This document shows positions 34,031 to 43,602 of a DNA stretch of 64,000 nt, piece by piece. How positions within the stretch are numbered: position 1 is the stretch's first letter; every line of letters begins with the position of its first letter. This DNA comes from Pseudomonas sp. PDM18 (GTDB taxonomy: Bacteria > Pseudomonadota > Gammaproteobacteria > Pseudomonadales > Pseudomonadaceae): assembly GCF_014852585.1 (NCBI RefSeq), contig NZ_JACVBX010000001.1, positions 310,001 to 374,000 of the forward strand, read 5' to 3'. The notes below the pieces were generated by a model, which searched no databases, was not told the DNA's origin, and saw nothing but the letters and a program-made list of their open reading frames with translations. The position numbers and the translations under genes are program-made.

Positions 34031-34756
34031 ATGAAGATTGTCACCCGTGACCGCTGGTTCGAGGTCCGCCACTGCTACGACGGCGTCAGCCTGATCCACG
34101 AGCCCTACGTCCGCCCCTTCTACCGCTGCAACATGTGGCACATCCAGGGCCGCGAGCGCGACGTGCTGGTGGACAGCGGCTCCGGCCTGGTCAGCCTGCG
34201 CGAGCAACTGCCCTGGCTCACCGACCGTCCGCTGCTGGCGGTGGCCAGCCACACGCACTTCGACCACATCGCCGGCCACCACGAGTTCGACGAGCGCCTG
34301 GTGCACCCGGCCGAAGCCGACATCCTCGCCAGCCCTGACGGCGAGCGCACCCTGGCTACAGCCTTCGTCGACGACGAGATGTTCGACGCGCACCCGGACT
34401 GCCCGCTGTGCTATGCCGAATACCGCGTCAAGGCAGCGCCGGCGACCCGAACCATCGATGAAGGCGACGTGCTCGAGCTCGGCGACCGCACCCTCCAGGT
34501 CCTGCACACTCCCGGCCATTCGCCGGGCGGCATCAGCCTGTGGGAAGAGAAGACGCAGACGCTGTTCTCCGGCGACATCATCTACGACGGCCCGCTGATC
34601 GAGGATGCCTACCACTCCAACCTCGACGACTACGCCGCGAGCCTGGCGCGCCTGCGCGAGCTGCCGGTGCGTACCGTGCATGGCGGGCACTTCGACAGCT
34701 TCTCCGGGGAACGGCTGAAGGTGATGATCGACGACTGGTTCAAGGCCCACGAATAA
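34031..34756 (+). CDS. Metallo-beta-lactamase-fold hydrolase
   Basis: 241-residue MBL-superfamily hydrolase. The metal-binding motif HTHFDHIAG (HxHxDH) is near residue 75, and further ligands appear in HTPGHSPGG, the aspartate of LFSGDIIYDGP, and VHGGHFDSF. The ATG at 34031 is chosen because the family fold starts there (WFEVRHCYDGVSLIHEP); the frame is open to 33959. The substrate is unknown. It follows the gbu cluster as PA1415 does, but palindromes in between suggest separate expression. Confidence 0.83.
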   Translation: MKIVTRDRWFEVRHCYDGVSLIHEPYVRPFYRCNMWHIQGRERDVLVDSGSGLVSLREQLPWLTDRPLLAVASHTHFDHIAGHHEFDERLVHPAEADILASPDGERTLATAFVDDEMFDAHPDCPLCYAEYRVKAAPATRTIDEGDVLELGDRTLQVLHTPGHSPGGISLWEEKTQTLFSGDIIYDGPLIEDAYHSNLDDYAASLARLRELPVRTVHGGHFDSFSGERLKVMIDDWFKAHE

Positions 34757-34781
34757 CGGGCAATCCGTGAAGAACCAAAAC

Positions 34782-34812
34782 AAAAAACCCGCCAGCTGGC
34801 GGGTTTTCCTTT
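34782..34812. terminator. Bidirectional terminator
   Basis: Palindrome with arms AAAACCCGCCAG / CTGGCGGGTTTT followed by CCTTTT on the plus strand and preceded by an A run, so it can end both the plus-strand hydrolase gene and the minus-strand 44-codon gene. Confidence 0.9.
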
Positions 34813-34831
34813 TGCGATGGGCGGGGCGCGA

Positions 34832-34966
34832 TCAGTAGCGCCGGCGCAGCTCCATCAGGCGACGTTGCTCGTCGCTGCGGATGGGGATGGGTTGCAGACG
34901 TGGAGGCTCGATCAGGCCGAGCGTGACACCGAGTTTCCACGCAATGCTTTGCAGCCAGACTTTCAT
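34832..34966 (-). CDS. 44-residue protein, PA1414-like
   Basis: Small basic protein starting MKVWLQSIAWKLGVTLGLIE, with a short hydrophobic N-terminal half that could associate with the membrane and an arginine-rich tail ending LMELRRRY. The ribosome site AAGGAGG 7 bases upstream is strong. An Anr-type promoter lies at 35081-35122 and a terminator at 34782, giving one short transcript. The position directly beyond the gbu/MBL block matches PA1414 of P. aeruginosa, an oxygen-limitation-induced gene whose transcript is reported to contain the sRNA SicX. Function of the peptide itself is unknown. Confidence 0.75.
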   Translation of the reverse strand: MKVWLQSIAWKLGVTLGLIEPPRLQPIPIRSDEQRRLMELRRRY

Positions 34967-35075
34967 GGAATGCCTCCTTGTACGAATTCAGGTCGGGCGG
35001 CCCGTTACCACCATGGGCCGCCCTAGGAAGAATAGCCCGGCGTCCCACTCTCCGCCCGTGCCACTCACTCCTTGA
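34967..35075 (-). ncRNA. Leader RNA, candidate SicX homologue
   Basis: About 110-nt leader between the predicted start site near 35075 and the 44-codon gene. It contains a 9-bp hairpin GGGCGGCCC / GGGCCGCCC (34995-35023). In P. aeruginosa the oxygen-responsive regulatory RNA SicX comes from the PA1414 transcript, which has the same layout. The exact ends and function are inferred from position only. Confidence 0.45.
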
Positions 35076-35080
35076 TACAA

Positions 35081-35122
35081 AGCCTATCGTCTTCCCTCGG
35101 CGCAGCGCCTGACCTGAATCAA
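35081..35122 (-). promoter_or_regulatory. Anr/Dnr-type anaerobic promoter
   Basis: On the minus strand TTGAT-TCAG-GTCAG (35122-35109) matches the Anr box TTGAT-N4-ATCAA except for a G at the first position of the second half-site and a G at the last. A TAGGCT -10 (35086-35081) places the box centre at -41.5 from the predicted start near 35075, the class II FNR/Anr spacing. Confidence 0.75.
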
Positions 35123-35141
35123 GAGCGCGACATTTCCCCCA

Positions 35142-36080
35142 TCAGCGGCGAAGCATCCGCCGGATCCACTGCTCGCTGCTTACCAGCGTGATGCCCGCCA
35201 GCACCAGCACGGCGCCCGCGACGAAATTCAGGGTCAGCGGCTCGCCGAGAATCAGCACGCCGAAAGCGATGCCGAACATCGGCGTCATGAAGGAAAACAC
35301 CGCCAGGTTCGACGCCAGGTAGCGGCGCAGCAGCCAGAACCAGGTGAAGTAGCTGAAGAACGACACCACCAGCCCCTGGAACAGCACGCTGCCCACGCCG
35401 ATGGCGGTGAAGCTGACGTCATGGGTCTTGCCCAGCGCCAGCGCGGCGAAGGGCAGCAGCAGTGCGGCGATCAGCAGCTGGTAGAACAGCGTGAGGATCG
35501 GCTTGGCCTCGGACAGCCGCGTAGTGCGAACCGCTACCGTGGTCATGCCCCAGGCGAAGCCGGCGAGCACGCCGAAGGCATCGCCCAGCAGCATGCGGCT
35601 GTCCATGCTGGCGAAGTCGAAGCCACCGCCGAAACACATCGCGATGCCACCAAAGCACACGCCGATCCCCAGCCACTGCAGCGGACGCAGGCGTTCGCTG
35701 GGCAGCAGGAAATGCAGCGCCAGCGCCGAGAAGATCGGCGCCGTGTAGATGAACACCGCCATATGCGAGGCCGACGTATAGACCAACCCCTGGGCGATGA
35801 AGAAGAACTCGGCGGCGAACAGCACGCCGGCCAGCAGCCCGCCCTTGAGCGTGCCCTGGCGCAGGAAGCCTTCCCAGCCGCCGCGCCAGCACATGATCAG
35901 GCCCACCGCCACCGCGGCCACCAGGTTGCGCCCGAAGGCCTGCATGATCGGCGCGATATCCGGCGCGGCCAGTTTCACCATCACCGCCTGGATGCCCCAG
36001 ATCACGCAGAGGCCGGTCATGACCTGGATGGCGAAGGCGTCGGCGCCCTTGCGCTCGACTATGTTGGCGGGCGTGTTCAT
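35142..36080 (-). CDS. DMT-family (EamA) exporter
   Basis: Inner-membrane transporter, 312 residues, with ten predicted helices in two EamA repeats: the first starting AIQVMTGLCVIWGIQAVMVKLAAPDIAP, the second near residue 165 with LLGDAFGVLAGFAWGMTTVAVRT. The ATG follows AAGGAGG. The substrate is unknown; the family exports amino acids, amines or other metabolites. It ends just before the Anr promoter of the small downstream gene. Confidence 0.85.
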   Translation of the reverse strand: MNTPANIVERKGADAFAIQVMTGLCVIWGIQAVMVKLAAPDIAPIMQAFGRNLVAAVAVGLIMCWRGGWEGFLRQGTLKGGLLAGVLFAAEFFFIAQGLVYTSASHMAVFIYTAPIFSALALHFLLPSERLRPLQWLGIGVCFGGIAMCFGGGFDFASMDSRMLLGDAFGVLAGFAWGMTTVAVRTTRLSEAKPILTLFYQLLIAALLLPFAALALGKTHDVSFTAIGVGSVLFQGLVVSFFSYFTWFWLLRRYLASNLAVFSFMTPMFGIAFGVLILGEPLTLNFVAGAVLVLAGITLVSSEQWIRRMLRR

Positions 36081-36168
36081 GAACGCCTCCTTGCGAAGGC
36101 GTGTGCAACGTTCGGGCAGGTCATGGCAAGGCTCGGCAGTTCAACAAAAGCGGGAAGCCCAAATGAGA

Positions 36169-36201
36169 ATCGGCGGACTTCCTCGAGGAAAGTCCGCCGA
36201 T
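36169..36201 (-). terminator. Hairpin after the polyamine-binding protein gene
   Basis: 12-bp arms ATCGGCGGACTT / AAGTCCGCCGAT with a self-complementary CCTCGAGG centre, 64 bases beyond the stop at 36265. The following minus-strand tract is only moderately T-rich. Confidence 0.65.
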
Positions 36202-36264
36202 CATGCCAGTTCGCGACAGCTGCCCGCCAACGGAAATCCGCCGTTCAGAGCGCCGCGGGCGACA

Positions 36265-37398
<1,134 letters not shown>

Positions 37399-37428
37399 CT
37401 AAAAAACGGGTTGCGAGCAATGAAATGC

Positions 37429-37456
37429 AATCGGGCGGATTCTCATCCGCCCGATT
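37429..37456 (-). terminator. Hairpin after the amidohydrolase gene
   Basis: 12-bp perfect arms AATCGGGCGGAT / ATCCGCCCGATT with a TCTC loop, 8 bases after the aphA-like stop. On the minus strand it is followed by GCATTTC, so it may only partly terminate before the binding-protein gene. Confidence 0.65.
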
Positions 37457-37463
37457 CGTCTTA

Positions 37464-38504
37464 TCAGCGTGCAGCGCCTTCGTAGCCCTGCAGCACGTTC
37501 ACCGCGTTGACGCCGATGGCCTCCACCGCGTAACCGCCTTCCATGATGAACAGGGTCGGGATACCCAGTGCGGCGATGCGCTCGCCCATCTTCAGGTAGT
37601 CCGGGCTGTCCAGCTTGAACTGCGAAATCGGGTCGTCCTTATACGTATCCACGCCCAGCGATACAACCACCGCGTCCGGCGCGTAGTCCGCGATCTTCCG
37701 GCAAGCGTCGTCCAGCGCGGCGAACCAGCCGTCCCAGCCGGTGCCATGGGGCAGCGGGTAGTTGTGGTTGTAGCCCTCGCCGGCGCCTTCGCCGTGCTCG
37801 TTGGCGTGACCAAGGAAGTACGGGTACTCCACCAGCGGGTCGCCATGGATCGAAGCGAACAGCACATCGTTGCGGCGGTAGAAGATGTCCTGGGTGCCGT
37901 TGCCGTGGTGGTAGTCCACATCGAGGATGGCCACGCGCTTGGCGCCCTGGTCGAGGAAGGCCTGGCTGACGATGGCGGCGTTGTTCAGGAAGCAGTAGCC
38001 GCCCATGAAGTCGCTGCCGGCATGGTGGCCCGGCGGACGGCACAGGGCGAAGGCGGTGCTGGCGCCCTGGCGCATGTGGTCCTGGGCGGTCAGCGCGACC
38101 TGGGCCGAGCTATACACGGCTTGCCAGGTGCCGGCGGTGATCGGCGCCTCGGTGTCGAAGCTGTAGTGGCCCACTTCACCCATCAGCGCGGTCGGGATGG
38201 GGCCGTCACGCAGCAGGCGGCGCCCCGGGAAGGTGGTGGAGACCAGGTCGCCGGTGTGACCTTCGGCCGCCCAGCGGGCCCAGGCGCCCTTGAGGAATTC
38301 GACGTAGCGGGTGTTGTGCGCGCGCAGGATCGGCTCCATGCCAAAGTCCTTGGGCTCAATGATTTCGCCCAGGTTCTGCGACTTCACGCGGGCCAGCACG
38401 GTGTCCGCGCGGCTGGGCATCTCGAAGCAGGGCTGGAGTTTGCCGTCGACCAGTTCGGACTGGCCGAAATGCAGGCGGTGATCATCGCTGTACACGGTAA
38501 GCAT
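37464..38504 (-). CDS. aphA: Acetylpolyamine amidohydrolase AphA
   Basis: Zinc deacetylase of the histone-deacetylase fold, 346 residues, that releases acetate from acetylated putrescine and related polyamines. Catalytic histidines H160-H161 lie in CRPPGHHAGSDFMGGYCFLNN. Zinc ligands D197 and H199 are in LDVDYHHGNGT, and the third Asp lies in SLGVDTYKDDP. The N terminus MLTVYSDDHRLHFGQSEL is typical of AphA, so the ATG at 38504 is preferred although the frame is open to 38672. It pairs with the polyamine-binding protein downstream. Confidence 0.92.
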   Translation of the reverse strand: MLTVYSDDHRLHFGQSELVDGKLQPCFEMPSRADTVLARVKSQNLGEIIEPKDFGMEPILRAHNTRYVEFLKGAWARWAAEGHTGDLVSTTFPGRRLLRDGPIPTALMGEVGHYSFDTEAPITAGTWQAVYSSAQVALTAQDHMRQGASTAFALCRPPGHHAGSDFMGGYCFLNNAAIVSQAFLDQGAKRVAILDVDYHHGNGTQDIFYRRNDVLFASIHGDPLVEYPYFLGHANEHGEGAGEGYNHNYPLPHGTGWDGWFAALDDACRKIADYAPDAVVVSLGVDTYKDDPISQFKLDSPDYLKMGERIAALGIPTLFIMEGGYAVEAIGVNAVNVLQGYEGAAR

Positions 38505-38756
38505 GGGAGTACCCTCTGAAGGATTCTTGTTGTCCGGTGACGGGAATTCTGCCCAGCGACCGCCTCGCACAGAACAGCGGAAGCGGCCAAAAGGGGATTG
38601 ATGTGGCCAGAATTTCTGACCCTTAACCATCTGCATGCGCTGATTATCCGCTTTCGCCCGGCAAAGACCCACCGCAGCGGCGCTATGCTCAGGGAATTGT
38701 CCCGGCCGTGGACCGGTCGAACATCATCAAGGGTTGTGACCACAGGATGGGGGAAG

Positions 38757-41216
38757 ATGCGGGAAACCTTCGTACGCGCCTGCAGCCGTGCGCTGCTGAT
38801 GCTGACCCTGTCGCTGGCGGGCGTTGGCGCCGTGCTGGCGGACGAGCCGACCGATGTCCAGGCCGGCGATTCCATCCAGCTGCCGGAGCTGCCCGAGGAT
38901 GCTGGCGTCGAGCAACTGAGCGCCCGTCTTGAGCTGATCCGCCAGCGCGTCTCCGCCGACAGCGACGATGGCCTGCTGTCGAACCTGCGGCAGTCCGCGC
39001 TGGCCGTTCAGGCGCGGGCGGAACAGAACGCCACCGACATCGGCACGGCGCTGTCGCGCACCGAGGACCAGCTCAAGGTGCTCGGCCCGGTCACGCCCAA
39101 CGAGGCCGAAAGCCTGACCCGGCAGCGCAACGACCTGACGGATGCCCAGAAAGACCTGCAGAAGCAGCTGGAACGCGCCAACCAGCTGGACAAGAACGCC
39201 CAGGACCTCGCCGTGCAGATCGTCAACCTGCGCCGCAGCCAGTTCAACTCGCAGATCGCCACGCGCTACCCGCCGCCGCTGAGCCCCAGTTTCTGGTCGA
39301 ACCTGATCCGCCCCACCGACGATGACCTGACGCGCCTGCAATCCATGCGCGCGCAGATTGGCGATGCCTTCGCCACGATCTGGCAGCCCGAGCACCGACC
39401 GCCCTTCATCGCCAGCTTGATCGTTGCCGTGCTGCTGTGGATTCCCGGGCGGCGCCTGCTGGAACAACTGCTGACCAAGGCGATGATCCGCTGGATTCCG
39501 GTCGGTCGCCTGCGCCGCAGCGCCCTGGCGGTGGCGGTCGGCCTGGCCACCATCCTGACCCTCGGCGGCGGTGCCGCGGTGATCCACGAGGGCATGAATT
39601 GGCACCACCAGCTCAGCGGCAACATGGACAACCTGGGCGACCAGTTGCTCTCGCTGGTGATCTTCTGCACCTTCACCGCCGGCCTGGGCCGTGCGTTGCT
39701 GGCCGTGCAGCGGCCGTCCTGGCGACTGCCCGACCTGCCCGACCCGGTAGCCACCGCCCTCTCCCCCTTCCCTTGGCTGATGGCCTGGCTGCTGCTGGCG
39801 CTGGGCACGCTGGACCGCATCAACAGCGCCAGCGGCGCCAGCCTCGCCCTGACCGTGGCCGTCAACGGCCTCACCGCCCTGGCGACCGCCGTGCTGTTTG
39901 GCATCGCGCTGTATCGCTATCGCGTCGCTCGTCGCGAAGCCGAAGGCCACAAAACCTCACCGCTGGCCAGCATCCTGGTGTTCGCGATGCTGCTGACTGT
40001 GCTGCTGATCGTGCTCGCGCTGGTCACCGGCTACCTGTCACTGGCCTACTTCTTCGCCGGCAAGCTGCTTTGGGCCAGCGTGGTATGCGCCACCGGCTAC
40101 CTGCTGACGAGCCTGTTCGTCGACCTTTGCGAGGTACTGCTGTCGCCGCGCCAGCCGATCGGCGAGCGACTGGCGGAGAACCTCGGCGTCGATCCGCGCC
40201 ACCAGGCGCAGTTCGTCACCCTGCTGACCGGCGCCGGGCGCACGCTGCTGGTGCTGTCCACGCTTCTGATCGCCTTCTCCACCTCCGGCACCAGCCCCGG
40301 CGAGCTGCTCCAGGGACTGGTGCAGCTGGTTGAAAGCGGCCAGTCGCTGGGACGCCTGAACATCGTCCCGCAGGACATCCTGCTGGCCCTCGGCACCCTG
40401 GCCGCCGGCCTCTTCGGACTGCGCCTGCTCAAGCGCTGGCTGGCCGACGAGCTGCTGCCGGAAACCCGCATGGACGCTGGCATGCGCGCCTCGCTGGTGA
40501 CCCTGGTGGGCTATATCGGCATGGTCATCCTGGTGCTGCTGGTACTCTCGGCGCTGCGTATCAACCTCACCAGCCTGACCTGGGTGGTCAGCGCCCTGTC
40601 GGTGGGTATCGGTTTCGGCCTTCAGGCCATCGTGCAGAACTTCATCTCCGGCCTGATCCTGCTCACCGAGCGCCCGGTGAAGGTGGGCGACTGGGTCAGC
40701 CTGACCGGCGGCGTGGAGGGTGATATCCGGCGGATCAACGTGCGCGCCACGGAAATCCAGATGTCCGACCAGTCCACGGTCATCGTGCCCAACTCCCAGT
40801 TCATCTCGCAGAACGTGCGCAACGTGACCATGGGCAGCGCGCTGGGCGTGGTCGGCATCAACCTCACCCTGCCGCTGGACACCGACGTGCAGAAGGTCCG
40901 CGAACTGATGCTCAAGGCCTACAGCGAACACGAGAACATCGTCGAGACGCCGGCCCCTTCGGTGACTTTCAAGGACCTGGGCGCCACCGGCCTGACCCTG
41001 GCCGCCTCGGGTAACGTCAGCAGCCCGCGCGCGGTGTACTCGACCAAGAGCGACCTGCTGTTCACCATCTTCAGCGGCCTGCGCGAGGCCGGCATCAGCC
41101 TGAGCACGCCGCAGAACCTGATCCTGCAGCGGCCGCAAACGGCCCGCGCAGAGCCCGCCGACGAAGCGGCAGCACCGCAAGTCGGCGATGACACCGGGCC
41201 GAATCCGTCGCCGTAG
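38757..41216 (+). CDS. DUF3772 / MscS-type mechanosensitive channel
   Basis: 819-residue inner-membrane protein of the long MscS (MscK-like) group. A signal peptide ends VGAVLADEP (about residue 27). A periplasmic DUF3772 region with coiled-coil character follows to about residue 200. About ten membrane helices come next. The MscS core near 600-650 has TWVVSALSVGIGFGLQAIVQNFISGLILLTERPVKVGDWV, and the cytoplasmic beta domain carries QSTVIVPNSQFISQNVRN. The ATG at 38757 follows AGGATGGGGG; the frame is open to 38598. It is predicted to release solutes on hypo-osmotic shock. It is divergent from aphA, as PA1408 is. Confidence 0.88.
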   Translation: MRETFVRACSRALLMLTLSLAGVGAVLADEPTDVQAGDSIQLPELPEDAGVEQLSARLELIRQRVSADSDDGLLSNLRQSALAVQARAEQNATDIGTALSRTEDQLKVLGPVTPNEAESLTRQRNDLTDAQKDLQKQLERANQLDKNAQDLAVQIVNLRRSQFNSQIATRYPPPLSPSFWSNLIRPTDDDLTRLQSMRAQIGDAFATIWQPEHRPPFIASLIVAVLLWIPGRRLLEQLLTKAMIRWIPVGRLRRSALAVAVGLATILTLGGGAAVIHEGMNWHHQLSGNMDNLGDQLLSLVIFCTFTAGLGRALLAVQRPSWRLPDLPDPVATALSPFPWLMAWLLLALGTLDRINSASGASLALTVAVNGLTALATAVLFGIALYRYRVARREAEGHKTSPLASILVFAMLLTVLLIVLALVTGYLSLAYFFAGKLLWASVVCATGYLLTSLFVDLCEVLLSPRQPIGERLAENLGVDPRHQAQFVTLLTGAGRTLLVLSTLLIAFSTSGTSPGELLQGLVQLVESGQSLGRLNIVPQDILLALGTLAAGLFGLRLLKRWLADELLPETRMDAGMRASLVTLVGYIGMVILVLLVLSALRINLTSLTWVVSALSVGIGFGLQAIVQNFISGLILLTERPVKVGDWVSLTGGVEGDIRRINVRATEIQMSDQSTVIVPNSQFISQNVRNVTMGSALGVVGINLTLPLDTDVQKVRELMLKAYSEHENIVETPAPSVTFKDLGATGLTLAASGNVSSPRAVYSTKSDLLFTIFSGLREAGISLSTPQNLILQRPQTARAEPADEAAAPQVGDDTGPNPSP

Positions 41217-41260
41217 AATGAAGAGGTTACGCCGGCGGGGCAGCCGCCTCACCGGCCTTC

Positions 41261-41294
41261 GCGCAACAGTCCCGCGCGGGAGTTGGCGTTGCGC
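41261..41294. other. Hairpin between the MscS-like and methyltransferase genes
   Basis: GCGCAAC / GTTGCGC outer arms enclose a CCCGCGCGGG inner dyad, within a 199-base GC-rich gap that shows no gene of its own. Confidence 0.4.
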
Positions 41295-41415
41295 CCGCAG
41301 CGTCCCGTGCCCGCCGTTGGCCGGCGCCCGTCGCGGCACGCGGCACCGCCGCCTGCCGCCTTCCTTCCTCGGTTGCCGCCGGGCCTCCCCGCTGCGGCGC
41401 ACGGGAGATCGCGCG

Positions 41416-42462
41416 ATGGACGAAGCCAGACTCAACGAATTCATGGGCAAGCTGGTCACCGACATGGGTGGCGCGGCGATGCTCGCCAACATCATCCTGG
41501 GCGAAGAACTGGGCCTCTACAAAGCCATGGCCGACGGCCAGTGGCTAAGCCCGGCGCAACTGGCCGAACGCAGCGGCTGCAATGCCCGCCTGCTGCGCGA
41601 ATGGCTCAGCGCCCACGCAGCCTCCGGCTACATGGAGCACCAGGACGGCAACTTCCGCCTGCCCGAGGAACAGGCCATGGCGCTGGCCATCGAGGACTCG
41701 CCGGTGTACGTCGCCGGCGGCGCGTCGGTGGTCGCCGCGCTCTACCACGACAAAGACAAGCTGGTCGCCGCCATGCGAGGCGACGGCGCCCTGGCCTGGG
41801 GCGATCACCACCCGTGCATGTTCTCCGGCACCGAGAAGTTCTTCCGCCCCGGCTACCGCGCGCACCTGGTGGCCGAGTGGCTGCCGGCCCTGGACGAAGT
41901 GGTCGGCAAGCTCGAACGCGGCGCGCGGGTCGCCGATGTCGGTTGCGGCCACGGTGCCTCCACCATCGTCATGGCGCAGTCCTTCCCGGCCTCGAACTTC
42001 GTCGGCTTCGACTACCACCAGCCGTCCATCGAGGTGGCCAACCAGCGCGCCGACCAGGCCGACGTCGCCGCGCGCGCCAGCTTCCAGCGCGCCAGCGCCA
42101 AGGACTACCCGGGCAACGACTACGACCTGATCTGCTTCTTCGACTGCCTGCACGACATGGGCGACCCGGTGGGCGCCGCGCAACACGCTCGCCAGGCACT
42201 GAAGGCGGACGGCACGGTGCTGTTGGTGGAACCCTTCGCCAATGACCACCTGGACGACAACCAGAACCCGGTCGGCCGGCTGTTCTATGCCGCCTCGACC
42301 TTCATCTGCACGCCCAATTCGCTGTCCCAGGAAGTCGGGCTGGGGCTGGGTGCACAAGCCGGCGAAGCGCGGCTGCGCAAGGTATTCGAAGAGGCCGGCT
42401 TCAGCCGCTTCCGCCGCGCGGCGCAAACGCCGTTCAACCTGATCCTCGAAGCCCGCCCGTAA
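41416..42462 (+). CDS. Class I SAM-dependent methyltransferase with winged-helix N terminus
   Basis: 348-residue methyltransferase. Residues 1-90 form a winged-helix dimerisation domain (MLANIILGEELGLYKAMADGQWLSPAQLAERSGCNARLLREWL), as in Rv2258c-like and plant O-methyltransferase families. The SAM-binding motif I is ARVADVGCGHGASTIVMAQSFP near residue 175, followed by FVGFDYHQPSIEVA. The motif-IV region is YDLICFFDCLHDMGDP. The substrate is unknown. The ATG at 41416 follows GGGAGA; the frame stays open upstream but that sequence is low-complexity GC. Confidence 0.85.
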   Translation: MDEARLNEFMGKLVTDMGGAAMLANIILGEELGLYKAMADGQWLSPAQLAERSGCNARLLREWLSAHAASGYMEHQDGNFRLPEEQAMALAIEDSPVYVAGGASVVAALYHDKDKLVAAMRGDGALAWGDHHPCMFSGTEKFFRPGYRAHLVAEWLPALDEVVGKLERGARVADVGCGHGASTIVMAQSFPASNFVGFDYHQPSIEVANQRADQADVAARASFQRASAKDYPGNDYDLICFFDCLHDMGDPVGAAQHARQALKADGTVLLVEPFANDHLDDNQNPVGRLFYAASTFICTPNSLSQEVGLGLGAQAGEARLRKVFEEAGFSRFRRAAQTPFNLILEARP

Positions 42463-42594
42463 CGCCTCCCCGATCAGCTACAGCGCCCGGAATACGGGCG
42501 CTGTACCACGGAAGCAATTCGTCATTTGGACGTCATCAATTCGTTATGTGGCCCGTTGAAACTCGCAGGCTTTCAACCCAGGGAAGCCCCCAAG

Positions 42595-43164
42595 ATGTTC
42601 AATAAAAAGACTGCCAACAAAGCTGCATCTCTCGCTGTGCTCGTCGCCGCCCTCGCCGGCTGCGCCGCTCAGGCTCCGGTCGCCAGCAAGGAAGCCACCC
42701 CCAACAACGACGACTGGTACCTGGTCCGCACCGACGAGACCCTCTACCTGTTCGATGACGCCACCGTTTACCGGGACTACATCGTGACCGGCAAGACCAC
42801 CTACACCAAGGAAGTCGGCGAGAAGGACAAGTTCGGCCAGAACGTCGTGCTGGTCGTGCGTGCCGAAGACAAGGACAAGGACGCGAAGAAGATCGCCTCC
42901 TACCAGTTCTACAAGCAGAGCCTGCCGCCGGCGGCCGGCTTCTACGGCGAAATCCGCCAGGAAGGCGTGATCTACGTGGCCCAGCGCTACGGCGACATGA
43001 TCGACATGAACGGCCTGGGCGAACCGATCTTCCGCCACACCGAAATCGCCAGCGGCCCCAATGGCGAGCGCGTGGTGTACCTGATGCAGAAGGAAGAGAA
43101 GAAGCCGGTCGGGCTGATCGCCCGCTTCCAGAAGATCTACGGCATCACTCCCGCCAAGGGCTGA
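42595..43164 (+). CDS. Putative lipoprotein of unknown function
   Basis: 189-residue secreted protein. The signal sequence MFNKKTANKAASLAVLVAALAGC ends in a lipobox (LAGC), so C23 is the likely lipidated residue. The following residues AAQAP lack an aspartate at +2, which favours outer-membrane sorting. The mature part is rich in charged residues, with DDWYLVRTDETLYLFDDATVYRDYIVTGKTTYTKEV. I do not recognise a domain. The start is set by GGGAAG upstream and by the signal peptide; the frame is open to 42526. Confidence 0.7.
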   Translation: MFNKKTANKAASLAVLVAALAGCAAQAPVASKEATPNNDDWYLVRTDETLYLFDDATVYRDYIVTGKTTYTKEVGEKDKFGQNVVLVVRAEDKDKDAKKIASYQFYKQSLPPAAGFYGEIRQEGVIYVAQRYGDMIDMNGLGEPIFRHTEIASGPNGERVVYLMQKEEKKPVGLIARFQKIYGITPAKG

Positions 43165-43169
43165 TGACG

Positions 43170-43207
43170 AAAAAGCGCGCACTCCGGGGAGGGAGTGCGC
43201 GCTTTTC
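43170..43207. terminator. Bidirectional terminator after the lipoprotein gene
   Basis: 15-bp perfect arms AAAAGCGCGCACTCC / GGAGTGCGCGCTTTT with a 6-base loop, directly after the lipoprotein stop and 36 bases from the convergent DUF3079 gene. Confidence 0.92.
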
Positions 43208-43242
43208 ACAACTGACCGGCGCCGCAACGGCGCGGGTGCGGC

Positions 43243-43455
43243 TTAGCTGGAAGACTCCAGCTGCACGGAAATCTTCTCCGGCACTTCGATGCCCCAGTCA
43301 CCAAACTGGTACCAGTCATCGCCGAGCATTTCGGCCGGGTGCATGGTGCGGTCCGCGCCATTGCCGCAGGCCAGGTTGGTTGCCGGGCAATATCGGTCGC
43401 AGCCCCAGCAGATGCGCTCCGGGTGCGGCGGATTGAGGGGAAATTTCTTGGCCAT
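43243..43455 (-). CDS. DUF3079 small cysteine-rich protein
   Basis: 70-residue protein matching the DUF3079 family: KKFPLNPPHPERICWGCDRYCPATNLACGNGADRTMHPAEMLGDDWYQFG. Four cysteines (CxxC...C...C) suggest metal binding. Function is unknown. The ATG at 43455 (MAKKFPL) fits the family start and GAGGG lies upstream; the frame is open to 43596, but the extension is not family-like. Confidence 0.82.
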   Translation of the reverse strand: MAKKFPLNPPHPERICWGCDRYCPATNLACGNGADRTMHPAEMLGDDWYQFGDWGIEVPEKISVQLESSS

Positions 43456-43602
43456 GGTCAGGCCCTCGGGCTTCCTTGTGGGACTCCTGAAGGCTATGCC
43501 TGTCAGACCGACCTGAGCCTTGATCCGCGACAATTCCGCGCGCAATTCCTGCGCGGTGCTTGGTGCGCGAATATTTATGCTCGGCTCTTTATGCACGGCT
43601 CT

